A stretch of 64,000 bases of DNA from Podocnemis expansa (lineage: Eukaryota; Chordata; Testudines; Podocnemididae). Positions 1-10,687 of the stretch are shown one piece after another (position 1 is the stretch's first letter; each line of letters starts with the position of its first letter). The notes under the pieces are model-generated. The model made no database searches and had not been told where the DNA came from. It saw only the letters and a list, made by a program, of their open reading frames with translations. The stretch lies in assembly GCA_007922195.1 (NCBI GenBank), contig ML681995.1:18686414-18750413 (forward strand), given 5' to 3'. The position numbers and the translations under genes were made by a program.

Positions 1-1292
1 TAAGTAAGGAAGGCATATTTTAGACCTGAAAATGGAGGTGGAAAAAAAAAAAATTAAATTAGACATGTTAATAGTGATCAGATGTTTCTCTTTCATACAA
101 ATTCTATAATTCTGGCAAAGCTATTATTGTTTTAAAGAGGACAGTCTATATATTGTTTTAAAGAGGGCAGTCTATATATCTATAGCATCTTTTAAAGTAA
201 TTAAAGATCTTCTCTGACATCATTAATTTGCGTCTGCCCTGATATCAATATTCTGCTTAACTGAAACAGAGATAAGATAAAACATCTTATTTAAAGGGAC
301 AGTCTATTCTCCTTCCTAATATTCATCCATTCACATTGGGCCAGATTTTCCAAAACACCACCACGCACAAATTAAGGCACATTTTCAGAAGTGTTCAGCA
401 CTCAAACTTAATTGAATTTTAGCTGAATTTTTTCAGACTGTTAAGCCTTTTCAGCAAAATATTAAGCACAGGTGGTTTTTCTTCCACATTAGCCCTGCAT
501 GTCACCCTTTAAGTATTCTTCTTTTCACAAACACTTTGAATACTACAGGGAAAACTGCATTCTCCATTAAAAAGAAAACTTTGCCTGTTTTATTCAGTAC
601 AAGACTCCAAAGACTTTATAGTAACACATGCCTTGTACACTGCAATTAAGATGCAAATTGCATTTTATAAAAGTTGGTCAATTCAGCTGCCATCTCTAAG
701 CCTAGCACTGGAAACTGACAGAGTTTTTCCTATTTAGTTAGCAGTGAGAACATGACTTAAGCTTTTAGACCCCCAATATCACAACTGATTACACAGTTAT
801 TTGAAGTCAATAGCAGGGGTGCAGTTTTAGACTAAGGTCTTCTGGTGTAGAGATCAACATTTATTGCAAGTCTCAACAGTGTCCAACTTTTTGGTTAACA
901 TCATGCTAGGTTACACCTCAACAAAATGTTAAAATAAGTAAAAATAAATGTACAATCTACTTTAATAATTATTTCACAGTCAACCAGAAATCAAATACTT
1001 AAACAAAATGTTTAATTTTTATACTATCAGATACTAAATTACTTCTCATCTGAAGAGCAACAATGCATGCCTTGAATTCCAGATGATGACAGCATGACTC
1101 TGAAATTTGCTTTTTCTTTTGGTTCAACAAGCCCAAGTCCACCAACTGTCTGAGCATGTTGTAGGGTACAGCTGTGCACTCCATTATATAAGTGAGAGGG
1201 CTGAGTGAGGACGGTTTTGGCCGAGATGGAGTCAATGCAATTTTTTGATACTGTCTACCTCAAATTAGTGTACGCTTTAACTTTCTGCAAAT
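1..1292. other. AT-rich non-coding DNA, probably HSDL2 intron
   Basis: No supported gene is seen here. The segment lies 3' of the last visible HSDL2 exon on the minus strand, so it is probably intronic or 3' flanking sequence. A short minus-strand open frame at 999-1235 was examined and rejected as an HSDL2 exon. Confidence 0.5.
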
Positions 1293-1562
1293 CAATCACA
1301 GAATCATAGGGTAGGAAGGGACCTCATGAGGCCATTGAGTTCAACTCCCTGCTAAGAGCAGGACCACTCCTACTAAATCATCCCAGCCAGGGTTTTGTCT
1401 AACCCAGCCTTAAATGTTTCCAAAGATGGAGATTCCACCACCTCCCTAAGTAAACCATTCCAGTGCTTCATCACTTTCTAGTCAAAAAGTTTTTGCTAAT
1501 ATTCAACTTCAACCACCCCAGCTGCAGCTTGAAACCATTGCTCCTTGTTCTTTAGGAACCAA
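1293..1562 (-). mobile_element. CR1 LINE, 3'-end fragment
   Basis: The plus strand reads the reverse complement of the CR1 3' end: it begins with cagaatcataggg, then a ggaagggacctcat block, then text matching the last coding part and 3'UTR of the full CR1 at 17750-18028. Only about 270 bases remain, so this copy is strongly 5'-truncated, as is usual for CR1. Confidence 0.85.
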
Positions 1563-1771
1563 GAACATACCAATAAGAACATCGTATAAAATAGAAAATT
1601 TAAAAACCACATGCAACCATGCTACCTGTCTTAATGCAGCATCCTGCATGTGGAATTCATCACGAATCTGATTAAAATGACATCTTTGACGGACTTATTA
1701 ATAAAGCCTGGCTACCCAAGCAGCAAGGAAAGAAGAAAAAAGGGGATGAAGTCTGTGGATATACACCTTAG

Positions 1772-2241
1772 CAAGTGTTAAAGTATAATTTGGTGGGCCC
1801 CGGAACCCTCCGGCATGGGTGGGCCCCCCAATACCCATCCCAAGAACCCAACAGTGCCCCAATACCCCCCCCCGACACACACACAGCCACTGCCAGACAC
1901 ACAGATGTGTACACACAACCCTCAGCAGCATCCCCAAAGCTCTTACTTGGGCTGTTTTCAGGCTGCCTGACCTGCTGGAAGCTGCTTCCAGACACAAGCT
2001 GCTCTACCCTGCAGGGGGGGGAGATTCACAAACTCCCCGCCTGCCGCTGCTCTGTTAGCTGGGCTTAAGGTGGCACCATCGGAACACTGCATTCCAGCTG
2101 CTTGTGCTATTTTTAGCAGGGCCCTGGAACGCAATATTCCGGTGCCGCCTTCTATTTTTAGGGGCCCTGGAATGCTGCCGGCCTAAAAATAGGGGGCCCT
2201 GGAACTGCGTTCTAGTGCATTCCCCCTTACTTTAACCCCTG
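1772..2241. mobile_element. hAT-type MITE, ggggttaaag family, copy 1
   Basis: The ends are inverted: caagtgttaaagtata on the left, and the complement of caggggttaaag on the right. The same ends occur at 49011-49314 and 54201-55019. The inside holds repeated text about a ggccctggaac block next to aaaatag. Flanking 8-mers (caccttag / agccttat) match only partly, so the hAT assignment rests on the better target duplications of the other copies. No coding capacity. Confidence 0.6.
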
Positions 2242-2677
2242 AGCCTTATGTCTTCTGAACTGATAGTTACTGTGATAACAACAAAGACCATTCTTTGGTG
2301 AAGTGGGGAGAAAGCAAGTGAGCCTGGAGCACTGGGTCTTGTGTAAGATCTGAGGCATGAGTAACAGTCAATAAAGCTAGGCCATGTCATGAGCCCAAGT
2401 CAGGCCAAGTATTAAAGCAGATGCCTACAAGTTTACTGACTGATACATGATTTTGGCAAAGGTATTGCTTGTGTTGCTAGAACACTGACGTTCCTAAGCA
2501 GCAACAGAGAATGGATGTGTGCATGAACACACTCCAGAAGGTTAGCTGAGGTATATCCTGACCAGATAAAAAGGTTTGACAGCAGAGACACATGCAGTAA
2601 GATATAAGGTGAAGTAACAAGCAAATGTCATGAAATACGCAAGGTAATATATAAATTGTTCATATCAATCTATGAAT

Positions 2678-2895
2678 GTCAGGGTACTCTGCCTTTATGC
2701 AGCTGAGAGCAGAAATTCCCTCTGTTGACTGAGCTGTTCTGTGATGCTGGGCACTCATGTGTTAGTATACCTGTAAGCACATAGCCAGAGTGCTAGTACT
2801 GTTCTCTGAGAGCAATAAACCTGGCTGAGTGCCTCTCAATGAATCATGTCTGTGATCTTTCTTTCTGGGTAGTACTATAGAGATCTGCTGAACCA
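2678..2895 (+). mobile_element. possible retroviral-type LTR, 3' part
   Basis: The segment starts tgtcagggtactc and carries a polyadenylation-like gagcaataaacctgg at about 2812, followed by a short T-rich tail. This resembles the U3-R-U5 end of an endogenous retrovirus LTR. No target duplication or second LTR was found, so limits and class are uncertain. Confidence 0.3.
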
Positions 2896-4224
2896 ACTAT
2901 CTGTGCAGTACTGGGACAGCATAGATAGAGACCACACACGCATGCCTTCTGACAACACCTTTTATATATTTTTCTTTGGGTGCCATTTATCTTTAATGTT
3001 TTTCAATTTATAACAACCCAAAACTAAAATTATTTCCCCCCCTTAATGCACTGTAGCAATCAAAAAAAGAGATAGCTACTACTGTAAAAAAATAGCAGTA
3101 CCAGCTCTCTTTACAGATATTAATTAGATTTAATGTCACCACCAAGGAAATGTGGTTGCTCTTATTGAGAAAAATGATGCAGTGATATTGCAAATGAGAA
3201 GACACTACTTGTTCAGAAATCTGGCAAAAGACATCCACAAAGTGCTTTTCAATATTTTCTTGAAATGTTTTCCTTCACGTTATTCTAAAGGATGTTTTCC
3301 CCTATTAAACCGTGGCATAGTTAAATAAAGTATTCCAGTACTACTGTGGGGGGGGGGGTGGAGGGGACAAAAAACACACGCACCTCCAATATAGCTTCTT
3401 TAAAACACATTTGGCTCAGAAAAGTGTTTTGCTTGTTTACCATTTTTATGACAACCCCTCTGCCTCCCTTTCCTTCAGTTTTTAATACTATTTTTAAAAG
3501 ATCAGAACAATTTTAAACATGTAATTCCTTTTCACCATATTATATTCATTGTTCGGACACTATGATTTTAAAAAATTTATCTTTATAATGTAGCTCTATA
3601 AACATAGCTCTAAAAATAGAATTCAAATGATCAGAGAGCTCCTTGATCACCTCAACACTGATTAAATGAAATCTTTGAAATTTCAGTTTAAACTCTGTAT
3701 AGTTTAAGAAAAAAAAGATTCACTAAGTGTTTGGAAAATATAACATTTCATTTTAGTGTATCATCTATTTGGGAATACGAACAAAATATAATAAAGGCCA
3801 TAAAATGTGGAGTCAACTTTCAGTGATATTTGATGAAATAATGAAACATTATGATGATCGAATGGTGAGACTCATTTTATTTCAATGAAAATGGACTCTC
3901 TTAACGCTTCTGATTTGTTGGCTTGTCAGATTAATTACAGTATCTTTTTTCTTCACAGGACTAAAAAGTAGCACTTGTAAGAAGGCCATTTATTAATAAG
4001 ATATATCCACACACACAAAAAGATACAAAGTGAGTTAACATTTATAATGATTTTATTTACCACAAGAGTTGAAAGTTTTATCAAAACCTGGGGTCTTACA
4101 ATCTGAAGTTCTTTTGCCAGAACTGCCCTGACTTGATTGTTTGTTATCTTTACAGAGAGCCTGGATACTTTTGTGTCACAAAGCCGCACATCTGTAGCAC
4201 TTAAGATCAGACATTAAGGACCAG
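2896..4224. other. AT-rich non-coding DNA
   Basis: Nothing recognised apart from a G homopolymer near 3349-3358. Probably HSDL2 intron. Open frames here are short and show no known domain. Confidence 0.4.
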
Positions 4225-4242
4225 ATCCAAAAAAATATTTAC

Positions 4243-4759
4243 TAGGGCTGTCAATTAATCCCAGCTAATGCATCCGATTAACACAAAACAAACTAAGCTA
4301 AAAAAAAGTCACCGTTAATTTTAGTGTTTATCACACTGTTAAAACAATAGCATATCAGTTTAAATTCATAATAAATATTTTTGTATGTTATTTTTCTCCA
4401 TTTTCAAATATATTGATTTCAGTTACAACAAAGATCACAAAATGTACAATGCTCATTTTATATTATTTTTATTACAAATATTTGCACTGTAATAAAGATA
4501 AAAATGCTATTTTCAAATTCATCTGATATAAGATCACTCAGACCTATTTCTTGTTCAGCCAATAGCTAAGAGAAACAGTCGTTTGTATTTCTGGGAGGTA
4601 ATGCTGCTTGCTTCTTATTTATAATATCACCTGAAAGTAAGAACAGGCATTTGCATGGCACTGCTATAGGAGGCACTGAAAGGTATTTAAATGCCAATTA
4701 CGCTTAACATTCATATGCCCTTCATGCTTCAACTTGCACAATTTAATGTTTTACACTGG
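4243..4759 (-). mobile_element. hAT transposon relic, left part
   Basis: The left edge reads gggctgtcaattaatc, a terminus typical of a common reptile hAT family. Read on the minus strand, 4550-4690 gives a decayed hAT C-terminal dimerisation region with VPCKCLFLLSGDI followed by NKKQAAL, matching the family pattern VPCERLFSLSGD...NKKRA. A PLE pair interrupts it at 4760-7057 and hAT-like terminal text resumes at 7058. No intact frame remains. Confidence 0.6.
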
Positions 4760-4768
4760 TTTGTTTTT

Positions 4769-4772
<4 letters not shown>

Positions 4773-4819
<47 letters not shown>
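4773..4819. repeat. poly(A) run of 47 bases
   Basis: An unbroken A tract directly abuts the left 13-bp target duplication of the PLE pair. On the minus strand it forms a T tract at the very end of the left PLE copy. It may have expanded from a short tail. Confidence 0.9.
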
Positions 4820-4820
<1 letters not shown>

Positions 4821-6012
4821 ACCCAGCAAGGAGCTATGTGGCACTTTAACATTTATTTTTTGCATGAGCTTTCATGGGAGAAGATCCCACTTCCTCAGAT
4901 GCTTCGAAGACGGGTGAAATTACAAAAAAGAATGAAATTAAATGCAAGGGGGTGTAAAACATAGGATCAGGTCATAAAGTAACAGCAAATCAGAGCAGTT
5001 TTCAGGTTCAAACCATGGGAAGCCTGAAGTCAAAATTACCTTTGGTAATGGGAAAAGAATGCAGAGTCTCAATTAAGTCCTGCTTTCACAGAATTTAGCT
5101 TGCATATTAATTCGAGTTCAGCTGTTTCTCTTTGAAGTCTTGATGTCCTAGCCACATCTCTGATGACAGGTGTTAACAAATCATTTATCAAGTGACTAGA
5201 AAGATGGAAGTGCTCAGCAACTGGTTTCTTTGTTTTGTGATTTCTGATATCAGCTCTGTGCTCATTTATTCTTTTGCTCAGCAATCTTCCTGTTTGTCCA
5301 ATGTATAAGGTGTTGGGGTATTTCCTGCACCTGATGGCATAGATCACATTAGTAGATGAGCGGGTAAGTGAGCCTGTGATGGAGTAGCTGGCTTGATTAG
5401 GACCTATGATGGTATCTATTGTGCAGAGATGTGGGCAGACTTGGCAGCATGGTTTGTTGCAAGGGTATGTGCCTGCTTTAATGTTTCTGTAGTTAGATCT
5501 GTAGTTGCTGGTGAGTATCTGTTTAAGATTGGGCGGCTGTCTGTAGGCAAGGAGAGGTCTGTCTCCCAAGGCTTGAGAGAATGAGGGATCGTCTTCTAGA
5601 ATAGGCTGTAGGTCCTTAATGATCTGTTGCAGAGGTCTGACTTGAGGGTTGTATGTGGTGACTAGTGGTGTTCTGTTTTCTTTCTTGGGCCTCTCCTGTA
5701 GTAGATGACTTTGGGGAACCCGTCTAGCTTTGTCAATTTGTTTTCTTGCTTCCCCAGGTGGGTACTGTAGTTTCAAGAATGCTTGATAGAGATCCTCAAG
5801 ATGTCTGTCTCTGTCTGAGGGATCAGAGCAGATGCGGTTATATCTTAGGCCTTGACTGTAGACAATGGATCGTGTGGTGTGTTTAGGATGGAAGCTCGAA
5901 GGATGTAGGTAACTATACCAATCAGTAGGTTTTCGGTATAGGGTGGTGGTGATGCGTCTATCCCTGATTTGTACTGTAGTGTCAAGAAAGTGGATCTCCT
6001 GTGTGGAGTGTT
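4820..6012 (-). mobile_element. Penelope-like element, left arm of inverted pair
   Basis: This is the minus-strand half of a head-to-head PLE pair. It is cut at its 5' end inside the reverse transcriptase and keeps the RT C-terminus, the whole GIY-YIG endonuclease region and the 3' tail. The 3' tail contains the hammerhead-like motif and the sequence found in all other short PLE copies of the window. The point where the two arms meet is at about 6010, within sequence common to both. Confidence 0.9.
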
Positions 6013-6073
6013 CCAGGCAGAGACAAACATCTTGAGGATCTCCATCAAGCATTCTTGAAACTACAGTACCCAC
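5069..6073 (-). pseudogene. PLE polyprotein fragment: RT C-terminus plus GIY-YIG endonuclease
   Basis: This open frame of 334 codons is part of a retrotransposon polyprotein that copies RNA and nicks target DNA. From about residue 25 it has the PLE RT thumb-region signature (EIHFLDTTV, then TLYRKPTDWYSYLHPSS, then SIVYSQGLRYNRICSDPSD). At about 200-225 are Cys/His-rich residues (CNKPCCQVCPHLC). From about 245 comes the GIY-YIG nuclease: IYAIRC, then TLYIGQTGR, then RINEHRADI. The N-terminal RT motifs, including the catalytic YxDD, are missing. The first codons at 6013-6073 lie beyond the arm junction and are probably fusion sequence, so the start is not a natural one. Confidence 0.85.
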
Positions 6074-7044
6074 CTGGGCAAGTAAGAAAACAAGTTGACA
6101 GAGCTAGATGGGTTCCCTGAAGTCATCTACTACAGGAGAGACCCAAGAAAGAATGCAACAGAACACCACTAGTCACCACATTCAACCCCCAAGTCAGACC
6201 TCTGCAACAGATCATTAAGGACCTACAGCCTATTCTAAAAGATGATCCCTCTCTCAAGCATTAGGAGACAGACCACTCCTTGCTTATAGGCAGCCCCCTA
6301 ATCTTAAACAGATTCTCACCAGCAACTGCAGATCTAACAACAAGAACACTGAAGCAGGCACACACCCCTGCAAAAAACCACACTGCCAAGTCTGCCCACA
6401 TATCTGCACAACAGATACCATCATAGGCCCTAACCAAGCCTGCTACTCCATCAAAGGCTCATTTACCTGCTCATCTACTAATGTGGTCTATGCCATCATG
6501 TGCAAGAAATGCCCCAACACCTTATATATTGGACAAACAGGAAGATCGCTGCATAAGAGGCTGAATGAGCACAGAGCTGATATCAGAACTCAAAGAAAAA
6601 AGAAACCAGTTGCTGAGTGCTTCCATCTTCCTAATCACTTGATGACTGATTTGTTAATGACTGTCATTAGAGATGTAGCTGGGACATCAAGACTTCAAAG
6701 AGCTGAACTCGAATTAATATGCAAGCTAAATTCTGTGAAAGCAGGACTCAATCGAGACTATGAGTTCTTTTCCCATTACCAAAGTTAATTTGACTTCAGG
6801 CTTCGCATGGCTTGAACCTGAAAACTGCTCTGATTTGCTGTTACTTTATGACCTGATCCTATGTTTCACACCCCCTTGCATTTAGTTTCATTCCTTTCTG
6901 TAAGTTCACCCATCTTCGAAGCATCTGAGGAAATAGGATCTTCTCCCACGAAAGCTCATGCAAAAAAATAAATCTGTTAGTCTTACAGTGCCACACAACT
7001 CCCTGTTGTTTTTTTTACTGGACTAGACTAACACGGCTATCCCT
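6012..7044 (+). mobile_element. Penelope-like element, right arm of inverted pair
   Basis: The plus-strand half begins in sequence homologous to the complement of 5700-5812. It has a decayed RT end and Cys-rich linker (about 6100-6450), an open GIY-YIG frame, and the full 3' tail ending in gactagactaacacggct. It ends at 7044, directly before the right copy of the 13-bp duplication at 7045-7057. Confidence 0.9.
6483..6788 (+). pseudogene. PLE GIY-YIG endonuclease fragment
   Basis: About 100 codons give the nuclease module with VYAIMCKKC, then TLYIGQTGRSLHKRLNEHRAD, then the conserved C-terminal KLNSVKAGLN. It is the same module as in the left arm but about 20 residues differ. The upstream part of the protein is out of frame, so this is a remnant. 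The ATG is internal to the original polyprotein. Confidence 0.8.
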
Positions 7045-7057
7045 TTTGTTTTTAAGT

Positions 7058-7260
7058 GCAGTTATGAAAAAAGAAAATTCTGTATTTGTAAGTTGCACTT
7101 ACATGATAAAAGAGATTGCACTACAGCACCTATATGAGCTGAATTGAAAAATACTACTTTTATCTTTTTATGATGCAAATAAAAAATATAAAAAGAGCAT
7201 TGTACATTTTGTTTTCTGTATTGTAATTGAAATTGTAAAATCAACATGCCAACAAATTTA
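7058..7260 (+). mobile_element. hAT transposon relic, right part
   Basis: Directly after the right target duplication, text such as aagttgcacttacatgataa and gcattgtacattttg is the inverted counterpart of the terminal region at 4330-4500. It belongs to the hAT relic split by the PLE insertion. It is not coding. Confidence 0.45.
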
Positions 7261-7742
7261 TAATAAATTTATAAAAGGTATTCTATTATTGTTCAACAGT
7301 GGCATTAAAACAGCAGTTAATTCCAATATTTAAAAAAATCATCATCATCTTCCATGGAAGTTAGAAGTCTTAAGTATCTTCACAGATTCGGACCCTATAT
7401 CTTACTGTTCATATAGGGGAAACGCTTTCCAACAACACATCCATTAGTCTGTCAATCCATAACAGAGTTGCGGGAGTTAATCTTCAACCATTCATTCAGG
7501 ATTTCCTGATTATTCATTCATGCATATGCATATGTAGCATGTGCTTGTATGCACACATGCACAGACACACACCCCTTTGTACCTTAAACTTCCACCTTGA
7601 ATGAAAAGGTCAGTGTAAAAAGATAACTACAGAAGCTATTGGGTGAAGTGATATTGTTAGCTAGGTTGAAAATTTTGAATACATCTGTAAATTTAATTTA
7701 ATTTCCCACCCCCCTACCACAACCCCCACATACAGTACTTAC

Positions 7743-7857
7743 GCAAGATAGGTTCCTCTTGCATTAGCACTCATCATAAGATCCACTTTCTTCACGGGAG
7801 TTTCCAAAGTGCCAGTCAATGAGATAGCACTCGCATTGTTCACCAAAATATCTATTC
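7743..7857 (-). CDS. HSDL2: HSDL2 exon 4
   Basis: This 115-nt internal exon has acceptor AG at 7858-7859 and donor GT at 7741-7742 (gtaagt). It is read in phase after exon 3 and encodes the stretch beginning GIDILVNNASAISL, then ETPVKKVDLMM, ending ARGTYLA. NNAS is the classical SDR NNAG-type motif that stabilises the central beta-sheet. The sequence closely follows vertebrate HSDL2, a peroxisomal/mitochondrial SDR fused to an SCP2 sterol-carrier domain. The catalytic Tyr-Lys exon would be next and was not found to the left, so it probably lies outside the window. Confidence 0.93.
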
Positions 7858-8032
7858 CTGATTTTAAAATAATTCATTCTGTGTTAATATTTCAAACTCC
7901 ACCATTTAAAAGAAAAAGGGGAGGGAGGGAATGAAGTGTACCATTCAAGTGTTTTAAGCAAACATTTTAACTGAAAATCCATAAGATTTTTCATTAAGAC
8001 AGAGAACATCATCTGTGCTCACTCTATCATAC

Positions 8033-8131
8033 CTCCAAATTTTTGTACAGCTTTCTCCACTGCATCAACAATTTGCTGTTCTTCCCTCACATTAACGATG
8101 CACGGTAAAGCCTTTCCTCCTGCAGCTTCAA
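8033..8131 (-). CDS. HSDL2: HSDL2 exon 3
   Basis: This 99-nt exon has acceptor tacag ending at 8132 and donor gtatga at 8027-8032. In frame it encodes the helix and strand following the cofactor loop: IEAAGGKALPCIVNVRDEQ with one extra Glu after the Arg (REEQQ), then AVEKAVQKFG. In HSDL2 the acidic residue of the VDVRD-type motif contacts the adenine ring; here it reads VNVREE, a small departure from the usual VDVRDE. Phase 1 on both sides agrees with exons 2 and 4. Confidence 0.92.
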
Positions 8132-8492
8132 CTGTACAGTGGGGGAGGGGGAAAAAAAAACCATCTCATTGTGAACTTGCTCTCATGCCGAGCAACTGAA
8201 AAATATTTCTGTAGTTACTAATAATTATTAAACAGACTTAAAAAACATATGATCCAATCTTTACAAACATTAAACACCATCAGCTTCCAGTGGGTGTAAT
8301 GGGAGGCAAAGCTACTCAATATCTCAAAGGACTGAGAGTTAATTGTTGCAAAACAGAAAATTTCAGAGCTGTAAAGAATTACATATGTGCAGTGTCATTA
8401 GGATTCAATACACACAGGCGCATTCATTCTTAAGAGAAGACTAACTTTCCTCGTAACATCTTCTACTGTTTGACCACGCATTCCCTAGTAAG

Positions 8493-8516
8493 TTTTTTTT
8501 TTTTTTTTTTTTTTTT
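8493..8516. repeat. poly(T) run, 24 bases
   Basis: A simple T tract in HSDL2 intron 2. No adjoining element recognised. Confidence 0.85.
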
Positions 8517-8879
8517 ATAAACAGAAAAGAGGAATACTTAAAGTGGATGGGAAAAAGTTAAAAGTATGGTCTGTTCTTCACACACTATAAATGTAAGGTG
8601 CTCCAAACGAAATATTAGTTTTAAAATAATCTACATCACGCTGCTTAAACTGACTGTTAAGGTGCCAGCTACAGGTCTAGTAGTAACTACTGCTTATCCT
8701 GAACTGCATGCCAGGTAATCTGTGGGAACAGAGAGAGGAATTCTACACTTTGAAAGCAGAAAAGATGAGAGTGAAGTGGTTTTCTTCCAAGCCTATTCAT
8801 TTATTTATTTAAAAGAGCAAAGTCAGTCCTAGTGAGCAGAGATCTTTCCATTCCCAGTCTAGAGCACCATTCCCTAGGG

Positions 8880-9143
8880 CAGCGTTTCCCCAACTAATTT
8901 GGCCATAGAACACTTCTGAGTTTGGAATATATTGATAGAATACATACATGCTAGTCGGAGAGGAATGGGGTGGGGAGTGTGCACGTGTTTCATACCAAAG
9001 AATTGCCACATATATTGCTCAAAAGTTGATTTAAAAGAGTTAGAAGGAAATACATCACTAGCATCAATTTTTTTTTTCACGGAACACCTATTCACATCAC
9101 ACAGAACACCTGTGTTTCATAAAATACAATTTGGGAAACATTG
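8880..9143. mobile_element. hAT-type MITE with perfect 8-bp target duplication
   Basis: The element runs from cagcgtttccccaact to the complement of caatgtttcccaaatt. It is flanked by exact 8-bp copies of ccctaggg (8872-8879 and 9144-9151). Eight-base duplications and CAG-type ends are the hAT hallmark. It is 264 bp long and has no transposase, so it must have been mobilised in trans. It lies in HSDL2 intron 2. Confidence 0.88.
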
Positions 9144-9151
9144 CCCTAGGG

Positions 9152-9898
9152 TATTTTGATGAGAAGTGGAGGAGATGGAGAATCTATTTTGTCTGTGTCT
9201 TGTCCAGATGTGTTTTATGAGAGCTATGATGGAGCACTGCACGTGCAAACCTAATAAAAACCTAATAAAAAGTTTGGGGGCTGGTGACTAGTCACGAGCA
9301 AGACATGGTGAACAAAACATGAGAGAGGTGGTCTTACTTTTGTGAAAATGCTTGAAAGAACTAACCAAACTAAACATTTTATTTTAGGTCGTATAAATCC
9401 ATGTGTGTAGGGGGTGCACTTAAGTAAACTCTTCTAACACTGTAAATGTATACACATTTTGACAAACATAGCTTGGTTTAAAGTAAGCAAACAAAAACAG
9501 CAGTGCTACCTTTTTAAAGTAAAATACATCTTGCATGTTTATTAGGTGAAGCACTTGTTAAATTAACAGTTCAATGGATATTTATAATTGTAAAATATTT
9601 AGAATTAAAGGAACTCAAGTCATATCTAACCAACTATTATTTCATGACAACCAAATTGTAGGAAATTTTTTTCAAAATTGGAATATCACACCATTCTGTT
9701 CTTGGAATACTGTTTAATGAACACAGAAATTTAATACTGAATAGTAAGTGCCAACATTAATTTCTCCATTTGTGTATCTATCTCTGTACATGTGTACAAA
9801 GTCACACAGAAATTCTGCTGTAGAGCCTGGAAAATAACCTGGATTTCTAGAGTTTGATTGAGCACCTTAACAAGACAGCTCTTCCTCTTAAAACTTAC
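9152..9898. other. HSDL2 intron 2, unique sequence
   Basis: Non-coding sequence between the MITE and exon 2. No repeats or RNA genes recognised. Confidence 0.5.
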
Positions 9899-10062
9899 TC
9901 TCTCCTGCAGCAGTATAAATTGTTCCTGGGAGAGTGCGATGAGGCTCTCCTGTCTTAGCAGCTATCACAATGTTTGCACCATCCTTTGCAGCTTTCAAAG
10001 CAATTGCTTTGCCAATGCCACGGCTTGCACCCGTGATGAAGAGAGTACATCCTGCTAATTTC
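9899..10062 (-). CDS. HSDL2: HSDL2 exon 2 (Rossmann nucleotide-binding motif)
   Basis: This 164-nt exon has acceptor ctag at 10063-10066 and donor gtaagt at 9893-9898. It continues the codon begun by the last two bases of exon 1 and encodes GKLAGCTLFITGASRGIGKA, then LKAAKDGANIVIAAKT, then LPGTIYTAAGE. TGASRGIG is the SDR NAD(P)-binding TGxxxGxG motif, and the residues between are almost those of vertebrate HSDL2. HSDL2 is thought to act in lipid metabolism, mostly in peroxisomes and mitochondria. One apparent oddity is AAGE where relatives read AAEE. Confidence 0.96.
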
Positions 10063-10066
10063 CTAG

Positions 10067-10685
10067 AAACAAAAGAGGGAGGGAGACAAGGATTCACTTA
10101 TTTCCGGGTGAGAACAACTGTAAATCTAGTGATTTCTAAGTTGTCTACAATGGCAAAAATAATTGCCATTAGTGCTAAAATTCATGAAAATTTCTGATAT
10201 ATCAGTATTAATGTACATATACCAGACTCTTTAAACTGCACTACAACATTACATGATGAATATGCTTATGGGCAGAATGGCCGAAAAGACTAACTGAATG
10301 ATACACATGGATCCTCTCCACTTTGTGAGATTACTCAATACAACATTTCAATAATGCCTTTTAGAAGTGCTACAGTCTGATAATTAAGTAAGAGTGCAAT
10401 GTCTGAAGTAAAACCCCAACCCAGGATTCCTGTGTAGCATAATTCTCTTCCACAGCTTGAAAAGTGTTATAAATTACTATATTCTAAACACTAAAAAGCA
10501 TTGGTTTAACTTAAACAATGATCTGATATTTTAGTCCATAAACACAACACCAGCAAACTGTACCAGGATCTGCAGAAAGGTTCAGGAGTCAAAAAAGTAG
10601 TCTAATATTCAGTGTTAGAGAGATCCTATTGATGTCAGATTTTAAAATTATGACCTTTTTGCTCTCCCTGTACCTTGATTTAAAC
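10067..10685. other. HSDL2 intron 1, unique sequence
   Basis: AT-rich non-coding sequence. Nothing recognised. Confidence 0.5.
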
Positions 10686-10687
10686 TA

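Noticed and set aside
999..1235. Minus-strand frame containing FKACIVALQMRS, slightly like the SKACIPYLKKS start of HSDL2 exon 5
   Set aside because: Similarity ends after KACI, the following HILNISPP block is absent, and no proper acceptor precedes it.
4734..4964. Frame with a long lysine run
   Set aside because: Encoded by the 47-base A tract at the PLE edge.
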